Source: DATDRQ01 sp035291645
Lineage (GTDB): Bacteria > Chloroflexota > Anaerolineae > Anaerolineales > UBA4823
Assembly (NCBI GenBank): GCA_035291645.1
Contig: DATDRQ010000124.1
Span: forward strand, 1-10,639
Direction: 5' to 3'
Length of the DNA stretch: 10,639 bases
Below the pieces are notes generated by a model, which was given only the letters and a program-made list of their open reading frames with translations, searched no databases and was not told where the DNA came from. Below are positions 6,053-10,639 of this stretch, piece by piece (within the stretch, counting starts at the first letter, position 1; each line of letters opens with the position of its first letter). A program made the position numbers and the translations under genes.

Positions 6053-7008
6053 TCCAGGCCCAGCTTCATTTTGAAGTATGGGATTGTCCTGCACAGACCA
6101 TCTTCCACGTGAACTTTTGGCTCCCATCCCAGGATTTTACGGGCGCGGGTGATATCCGGCTGGCGGCGTTGTGGATCGCCATCGCCGCGGGCTTGAGCCT
6201 TGTAGATAATCCCGGCTTTATTCCCGGTCAATTCGTTAATAAGATTGGCAAACTCGAGGATGGTGGTCTCAACCGGGTTGCCGATATTCACCGGCATATG
6301 TTCCTCAGATAGCAGCAGCCGGTAAATCCCGTCGATTAAGTCGTCCACGTAACAAAAGCTGCGGGTCTGAGAGCCGTCTCCGTATACCGTCAGGGGTTCT
6401 CCTAACAGGGCTTGTTGCAAGAAGTTCGGCACGACCCGCCCGTCATCCAGATGCATACGCGGGCCATAGGTGTTGAAAATGCGGATGATCCGGGTATCCA
6501 CGTCGTGGAAGCGGTGGTACGCCATGGTCAGCGCTTCAGCGAATCGCTTGGCCTCATCATATACCGAACGGGGGCCAATCGGGTCGACATGGCCCCAGTA
6601 ATTCTCCTGTTGCGGATGTTCGAGAGGATCGCCGTATATCTCACTGGTGGAGGCCAGGATGAAACGTGCTGCATGGGTTCGGGCGACGCCGAGCGTGTTG
6701 TGAGTTCCCAGCGCCCCGGCTTTCATCGTCTGGATCGGGAGATTCAGGTAGCCATACGGCGATCGGGGATTGGGACTGGCGGGCGAGGCGAAGTGCAGCA
6801 CCGCATCGATTTTCCCCGGCACGAAGATAAAGTGCGAGACATCGTGCCGGATAAAGGAAAACTTGGGGTGCCCGCTGATGTGCGCCAGGTTTTCCGGGCT
6901 GCCGGTGATGAAATTATCCATCCCGACGACTTCGTGCCCTTCAGAAAGCAACCGGTCGCACAAGTGGGAACCGAGAAAACCTGCTGCACCTGTGATGAGA
7001 ACGCGCAT
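6049..7008 (-). CDS. UDP-glucuronate decarboxylase (UDP-xylose synthase)-like SDR enzyme
   Basis: This 319-residue protein is an extended short-chain dehydrogenase/reductase. The NAD-binding motif GAAGFLG is at residues 7-13, with an acidic D31 after strand 2. The catalytic set is TSE (121-123) and YDEAK (Y150, K154). The surrounding TSEIYGDPLEHPQ and YWGHVDPIGPRSVYDEAKR closely match UDP-xylose synthases, which convert UDP-glucuronate to UDP-xylose through a bound 4-keto intermediate. NTYGPRMHLDDGRVVPNF and DGSQTRSFCYVDDLIDG follow as expected. ATG 7008 is chosen over TTG 7011 because it begins MRVLITG and has AGGT five bases upstream. It follows the propeller lipoprotein by 79 nt and overlaps GtrA by 4 nt. 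A different 4,6-dehydratase or epimerase remains possible, but the UXS motifs are strong. Confidence 0.87.
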   Translation of the reverse strand: MRVLITGAAGFLGSHLCDRLLSEGHEVVGMDNFITGSPENLAHISGHPKFSFIRHDVSHFIFVPGKIDAVLHFASPASPNPRSPYGYLNLPIQTMKAGALGTHNTLGVARTHAARFILASTSEIYGDPLEHPQQENYWGHVDPIGPRSVYDEAKRFAEALTMAYHRFHDVDTRIIRIFNTYGPRMHLDDGRVVPNFLQQALLGEPLTVYGDGSQTRSFCYVDDLIDGIYRLLLSEEHMPVNIGNPVETTILEFANLINELTGNKAGIIYKAQARGDGDPQRRQPDITRARKILGWEPKVHVEDGLCRTIPYFKMKLGLE

Positions 7009-7087
7009 CAATTACCTGTCCCTAAAGCTGGATTTGATCCTGCTGGCGCCGGTCGGCACTCCCACACCGCGCCTTCAGAAGGTTATT

Positions 7088-8674
7088 TTACTTCCAATCC
7101 ACCCGCTTGGTTAAGCCATCCCCGGTAATCTGCCAGACTTCACTGGATAAACTGTCCACCAGCCACAGGTTTCCCTTGTAGAGATACGCCAGGGCGTAGG
7201 ATTGGCGCCCCCCCAGGGCCTGGGGCGACCATACCACTTGCTGTGGGTCCAGACCACCCGCCCCTTCAGACGGAAATAACGCCCGCCGGTTCGATCCATC
7301 CCGGTCCCTCACCACCAGCCGGTAGCGGCTGCTTTCGCTTTGGTCCGGCTGCAAGGCCTCCAGGTATGCCACCTGGTAGGAATTATCCCCATTCGGCAGT
7401 TCCTGGAGTGGGGAAGGCGCCGGGTAAGCGAACATCCCCACATCCGGTACCACCAGCACCGAGTATTCCCCGGCTTTCTGGGTCACCTGTAGATCGAAAC
7501 GCTGCGATTCGGCCGGGGGAGGATGGTTCACTGAAAACAGGAAATCCCCCTCCGGGCTCCAACCGAGACCGGGGACCCATGCCCAGTCCCCAAGGGTCTG
7601 CAACGGGGTAAATTCGAGCAGCGGTTGCTGGCTCCCGGTCTCTAATTCAAGGACGCCGAGGCTATCTGGACGGGTGTAAGCCAGACGGGCGCCATCGGGC
7701 GCCCAGGAGAAATCGGTCCCCCACCAACCATATACCCCACCGGAATTAGTTTCCAACACAGGGGGTAGCGTTCGCACGTATCCGGTTGCGCTGAAGGTGA
7801 GCAGCCCCAGGTCGTTATTCGCCTGCCAGCCGGGCGCTCCCGGGCGGGGTTCCACGGTGGAATAAGCGATGGTGAGGGCAGAACCAGGTTTCCAATCCGC
7901 AAAATGGACTACATTGGCAACCTTCAGATCGATCAAGTTCTCGACTCCCTCGTCGACGGCGGCTACCCACAGAGAGTTGATGGTGCCTTCTTCTTCAAGA
8001 TTACGGGTGAATAAAAGCCATTCCCCGTCCGGGGACAGGTTAAAGATCCTGCCGTCCAGGTCGCCTGGCCCGACGATCTGGCGCCGGATTCCGGTCGTCC
8101 CCTCCATCACCCAGGCATCCCCATCCACCAGGTAAGCCAGGCGCCCCGGGATGCTGACCGGAGCAAATGGCTTTTGGACGCCGATCATTTTGATTTGAGG
8201 CACGGCCTCTTTGAGGGTGACGGCCTTAACCGGATTGCTGGATACCACCACTCCGTCCTCGAATACCTGCCGGATAGTGATTTCCTGCAGGCCATTTTGG
8301 CCCAGCTGCAGCCAGTACTCCTCTCCCTCCGGCAGCGTTTCGTTCCTCACCAGCTGTTGTTCGAACGGGATAACCTCTTCCTCGACGATATATTCTTCAC
8401 TGACCCGGATCAGGCGCACGTGCGAGCCGTCCCCCAGTACGGTATAGAGGGGTGGGTCTGTCCGGTCGAGCGATTCCAGGGTCACCCCGGCAGCTTGAAA
8501 AACCTCCTCGACACTGCTCCCGGCAGGAACCTCTACTGTGAGCGTCTCGCCGTCGGCAGTAATCTGGACCGCGATCCGGCCTTCGCTAACCTGAGGCGGG
8601 CTACAGCTTCCCAGCAGGAGAGCTGCTGCCAACCAGACCAGAGTCAGCCGAAGGCCGGAATGGTATAATCTCAT
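7088..8674 (-). CDS. Lipoprotein with DUF348-like and G5 domains and a PD40/TolB-like propeller
   Basis: This 528-residue protein begins with a signal peptide (hydrophobic residues about 8-22) and a lipobox LGSC with C24 as the lipidated residue. Residues about 33-92 resemble the small ubiquitin-like DUF348 domain found before G5 domains (VQITADGETLTVEVPAGSSV). Residues about 91-165 resemble a G5 domain (IVEEEVIPFEQQLVRNETLP and EITIRQVFEDGVVVSS), a module tied to binding peptidoglycan or amino-sugar polymers. The rest, from about 176, is a beta-propeller with recurring blades, for example LSPDGEWLLFTR, FSWAPDGARLAYTR and LGWSPEGDFLFSV, similar to TolB/PD40 repeats. It is probably an outward-facing envelope protein. 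The ATG at 8674 lies 7 nt after the stop of the preceding lipoprotein gene with no clear ribosome binding site, suggesting coupled translation. Domain calls are by eye. Confidence 0.82.
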   Translation of the reverse strand: MRLYHSGLRLTLVWLAAALLLGSCSPPQVSEGRIAVQITADGETLTVEVPAGSSVEEVFQAAGVTLESLDRTDPPLYTVLGDGSHVRLIRVSEEYIVEEEVIPFEQQLVRNETLPEGEEYWLQLGQNGLQEITIRQVFEDGVVVSSNPVKAVTLKEAVPQIKMIGVQKPFAPVSIPGRLAYLVDGDAWVMEGTTGIRRQIVGPGDLDGRIFNLSPDGEWLLFTRNLEEEGTINSLWVAAVDEGVENLIDLKVANVVHFADWKPGSALTIAYSTVEPRPGAPGWQANNDLGLLTFSATGYVRTLPPVLETNSGGVYGWWGTDFSWAPDGARLAYTRPDSLGVLELETGSQQPLLEFTPLQTLGDWAWVPGLGWSPEGDFLFSVNHPPPAESQRFDLQVTQKAGEYSVLVVPDVGMFAYPAPSPLQELPNGDNSYQVAYLEALQPDQSESSRYRLVVRDRDGSNRRALFPSEGAGGLDPQQVVWSPQALGGRQSYALAYLYKGNLWLVDSLSSEVWQITGDGLTKRVDWK

Positions 8675-8681
8675 TCTTGAA

Positions 8682-9248
8682 CTAGCGGGTCTGCCCGGTA
8701 ATCGTCATGCTTCCATCTGCGATGACCACGCTCTCCACCACCGCGTTGGGGGCCATCTCATCGAGCTGGTTCAGGAAGGCCCGGTTTAAGCGGGTTTCGA
8801 CACTTTCGATCAGGCTGTCGGGTACCGGGAATGGTCCGACGTTGGCAGATACGATCTGCAGGCTGGGACGGCCGTTCGCATCGATATCCACCTCCATGAC
8901 CATCCTGGCAGGCGCGGATAGACCCTGGGTCTGCACGTCCCCAGCCAGCTGGATTTGTCCGTCACGCAGGTAAACCTGCGGGTTGGAAATGCCTTCCGTA
9001 GCTTGTTCATCAAGTTCCAGGGCCACCATCGAGGTCAATTGTTCCTCGGTGACGGTCAGGTTGACCTGGCCCGTCTGCTGGAATTTGTCAAAGCTGTTCA
9101 CAGCCGTCTCCTCCAGGCTTTGCACCGCCTCGGTGCTGACCGGGATGAGTGGAGCAGGTGTCTTGACGCCGCGTATCCCCAGATTGCAGGCCAGGGAGGC
9201 GGTTGCCAGTACCAGGATAGCGATCAAAATCCGGTTTGTTCTAATCAT
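8682..9248 (-). CDS. Small lipoprotein, distantly LmeA/DUF2140-like
   Basis: This 188-residue protein has a signal peptide (residues about 7-20) and a lipobox SLAC, with C21 as the lipidated residue. A short Pro/Thr-containing linker follows. The remainder alternates beta strands and helices: VNLTVTEEQLTSMV, PQVYLRDGQIQLAGDVQ, ARMVMEVDIDANGRPSLQIV and a closing VVIADGSMTITGQ. This layout, with a helix beginning near VPDSLIESVETRLNRAF, recalls the LmeA (DUF2993) and YpmS (DUF2140) groups of envelope lipid-binding-like proteins. The resemblance is weak and I do not claim a function. The ATG at 9248 has only a weak GGA upstream. It is the first gene of the long minus-strand run, behind an extended -10 promoter, and is followed 7 nt later by the propeller lipoprotein. 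Confidence 0.78.
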   Translation of the reverse strand: MIRTNRILIAILVLATASLACNLGIRGVKTPAPLIPVSTEAVQSLEETAVNSFDKFQQTGQVNLTVTEEQLTSMVALELDEQATEGISNPQVYLRDGQIQLAGDVQTQGLSAPARMVMEVDIDANGRPSLQIVSANVGPFPVPDSLIESVETRLNRAFLNQLDEMAPNAVVESVVIADGSMTITGQTR

Positions 9249-9301
9249 GCGTAATTTCCATTTCTAAATCGAAGGATTAGCATACATTCACTTAGACGAT
9301 A

Positions 9302-9323
9302 TTGGGGACCCCCGAGTTCCCAA
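9302..9323. repeat. 22-bp imperfect palindrome at the predicted start of the lipoprotein transcript
   Basis: On the plus strand TTGGGGAC (9302-9309) and GTTCCCAA (9316-9323) pair at seven of eight positions, with one G-T pair, around a six-base centre. On the minus strand the palindrome begins at the expected start point of the promoter at 9330-9338. It could be an operator or the DNA for a 5'-terminal stem-loop in the lipoprotein mRNA. Confidence 0.4.
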
Positions 9324-9329
9324 GCCCAG

Positions 9330-9338
9330 ATTATAGCA
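9330..9338 (-). promoter_or_regulatory. Extended -10 promoter for the lipoprotein-led operon
   Basis: On the minus strand this reads TGCTATAAT, a TGn extension joined to a perfect -10 box. Transcription should start near 9323, giving a leader of about 75 nt before the ATG at 9248. The position expected for a -35 box (GGAGGG) is not a match, as is usual for extended -10 promoters. The site overlaps the first base of the scpB start codon on the other strand, so polymerase binding here may interfere with scpB expression. Confidence 0.5.
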
Positions 9339-9880
9339 TGTCCGATCCAGATCCCTCCCTCACCGAAACCGATTTACTGGTCTGTCTGGAGGCGCTGCTG
9401 TTCGTCGCCCCCGGCCCGGTTAACCCTGCTCAACTGGCAGCTGCCCTGGAGATATCCCTGGAAGATGTCGAGATCGGCCTGATACGACTGGCCGAATCTT
9501 ATTCCCAACGCGGCTTACGCCTGCAACGCGATAAGAACCTGGTTCAGATCACCACCGCCCCCGAGCTGGCGCCTCTAATCGAGCACTTCCTTGGATTGGA
9601 GACCACCAGCCACCTGAGCCGGGCAGCCCTGGAAGCGTTGGCAATCGTCGCCTACGAACAGCCAGCCACCCGGCCGCAGATAGAGGTCATCCGCGGGGTG
9701 AACAGCGACGCAGTGATAAAGAGCCTGCTCAGCAAAGGCCTGGTGCAAGAAATAGGCCGGGCGGAAGGCCCTGGCCGGCCGATCCTGTACAGCACCACCC
9801 CGGAATTCCTGCAACACTTCGGTCTGAACTCTCTGGAGGAACTCCCGGTGCTCGATGAAGGGCAGCCTGCGAGTGAATAG
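9338..9880 (+). CDS. scpB: Segregation and condensation protein B
   Basis: This 180-residue protein is the ScpB subunit of the SMC-ScpAB condensin complex, which organises and segregates the chromosome. The N-terminal part (LLVCLEALLFVAPGPVNPAQLAAAL, about residues 13-37) and the second winged-helix region (LSRAALEALAIVAYEQPATRPQIEVIRGVNSD, about 94-125) are family hallmarks. They are followed by LLSKGLVQEIGRAEGPGRPILY and a C-terminal FLQHFGLNSLEELP. The ATG at 9338 is preferred to an in-frame TTG at 9302, which would add 12 unrelated residues inside a palindrome. No ribosome binding site is visible. It is divergent from the lipoprotein operon. scpA is not in the window. The pseudouridine synthase gene follows after 99 nt on the same strand. 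Confidence 0.93.
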   Translation: MSDPDPSLTETDLLVCLEALLFVAPGPVNPAQLAAALEISLEDVEIGLIRLAESYSQRGLRLQRDKNLVQITTAPELAPLIEHFLGLETTSHLSRAALEALAIVAYEQPATRPQIEVIRGVNSDAVIKSLLSKGLVQEIGRAEGPGRPILYSTTPEFLQHFGLNSLEELPVLDEGQPASE

Positions 9881-9979
9881 GCTGGAAAACCAGGATAAGT
9901 TGGGCGCTGTCTCCGGACCACTCGTAAGGATGCGAAGACCGTCGTATCAAAAAAGAATAACCATCTGAGTATTGTGCCC

Positions 9980-10639
9980 ATGGAAGAACGTCTACAGAAA
10001 ATCCTGGCCCAGGCCGGCTTAGGCTCCCGGCGTACTTGCGAGCAATTGATCGCCAGCGGGCGCGTGCGGTTAAACGGCCAGGTGGCTACGCTTGGTACAA
10101 AGGCCGATCCTTCAAAGGATAAGATCGAGGTGGACGGGCGGGTCGTTGCCCAGGCTGAGGCGCCCGTGTACGTCGCCCTGTACAAGCCGCGCCGGGTCCT
10201 CTCGGCGGTTACCTCCCCGGATAAACGCACGACGGTCCGCGATCTGGTACCCCTCCCGGAGCATCTCTACCCGGTTGGCCGCCTGGATGTGGACAGCGAG
10301 GGGCTGATCCTGCTCACCAACGACGGCGAGCTGGCCAACCGCCTGACCCACCCGCGCTACGGGCACGAGAAAGAATACCGGGTGCTGGTGGCCCGCCACC
10401 CCGACCAGGAGCAGCTGCAGACCTGGCAGCGCGGCGTGGTCTTGGAGGACGGCTATAAGACCGCCCAGGCGGAGGTGCGTTTCGTTGCACGCTCCGGCAA
10501 GGGCGCCTGGCTGCGCGTGGTCATGCGCGAAGGGCGCAAGCGCCAGATCCGTGAGGTCGGGGCGCGCATCGGTCTGCCGGTGGTGAAGATCATCCGCGTG
10601 CGCATCGGGACGCTGCACCTTGGAAGTCTCAAGCCGCGC
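9980..10639 (+). CDS. rluB: RsuA/RluB-family rRNA pseudouridine synthase, C-terminus beyond window
   Basis: The frame is open from an ATG at 9980 to the right edge, giving 220 codons. An S4 RNA-binding domain occupies about residues 1-50 (RLQKILAQAGLGSRRTCEQL, then GRVRLNGQVATLG). The catalytic domain follows, with YKPRRVLSAV and the signature GRLDVDSEGLILLTNDGEL, in which the Asp of GRLD is the expected catalytic residue. Later landmarks are EYRVLV and EGRKRQIREVGARIGLPV. About 20-30 residues appear to be missing at the end. The family converts specific uridines of 23S or 16S rRNA to pseudouridine. Assignment to RluB rather than RsuA or RluE rests on the typical scpB-rluB adjacency and is less certain than the family call. 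An in-frame GTG at 9974 is an alternative start. Neither start has a clear ribosome binding site. Confidence 0.88.
   Translation, partial: MEERLQKILAQAGLGSRRTCEQLIASGRVRLNGQVATLGTKADPSKDKIEVDGRVVAQAEAPVYVALYKPRRVLSAVTSPDKRTTVRDLVPLPEHLYPVGRLDVDSEGLILLTNDGELANRLTHPRYGHEKEYRVLVARHPDQEQLQTWQRGVVLEDGYKTAQAEVRFVARSGKGAWLRVVMREGRKRQIREVGARIGLPVVKIIRVRIGTLHLGSLKPR

Noticed and set aside
7012..7087. Possible promoter or terminator between the propeller lipoprotein and the UDP-xylose synthase gene
   Set aside because: Only short self-complementary words such as GGCGCC and CCTTC/GAAGG occur; no promoter hexamers or T-tract are convincing.
6412..7128. Plus-strand open frame of 238 codons
   Set aside because: It lies opposite the well-supported UDP-xylose synthase-like gene, has no family resemblance and no ribosome binding site; such antisense frames are expected in GC-rich genes.
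9881..9979. Possible regulatory element between scpB and rluB
   Set aside because: The only structure is a 4-bp CTGG/CCAG pairing and an A-rich run; no promoter or terminator can be supported.

Overview
The window comes from a moderately GC-rich bacterial chromosome. The gene set (ScpB, an RsuA/RluB-type pseudouridine synthase, RsmD, GalT, and lipoproteins with a G5 domain and a propeller) and the protein style suggest Chloroflexota, probably Anaerolineae. That placement is inferred from resemblance, not from a search. I see no insertion sequences, phage genes, CRISPR array, tRNA or rRNA. Most of the window is ordinary chromosomal sequence with a few poorly characterised genes.

Layout. (1) Positions 1-1122, minus strand: a two-gene unit. 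An unrecognised helical protein (595-1122) comes first, followed by an SPFH/band-7 protein of the 'virion core protein-like' (YdjI-like) group that runs off the left edge. Both have very good ribosome binding sites. A good promoter lies upstream, and its -10 box is bracketed by a perfect 9-bp inverted repeat. (2) Positions 1294-1803, plus strand: a divergent Nudix hydrolase. (3) Positions 1870-9248, minus strand: nine co-directional genes. In transcription order these are two lipoproteins, a UDP-glucuronate decarboxylase-like enzyme, a GtrA-family membrane protein, a hotdog acyl-CoA thioesterase, a small TPR protein, a UroD-superfamily protein, RsmD and GalT. Two extended -10 promoters (TGCTATAAT near 9334 and TGCTATACT near 5014) suggest at least two transcription units: 9248-5065 and 4965-1870. 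(4) Positions 9338 to the right edge, plus strand: scpB, then an rluB/rsuA-type pseudouridine synthase cut by the window end.

How the genes may work together. The UDP-xylose synthase-like enzyme and GtrA overlap by 4 nt, which points to coupled synthesis and membrane handling of an activated sugar for envelope glycans. The two lipoproteins just upstream fit an envelope theme. TPR, UroD-like, RsmD and GalT look like a housekeeping string without an obvious shared pathway. ScpB with an RluB-type enzyme is a pairing commonly seen in bacteria.

The points most worth following up are the uncharacterised SPFH partner and its operator-like repeat, the RsmD homologue with Ala in place of the catalytic-motif Asp, the UroD-family protein with an unusual putative metal site, the DUF348-like/G5/propeller lipoprotein, and the palindrome at the predicted start of the lipoprotein transcript.
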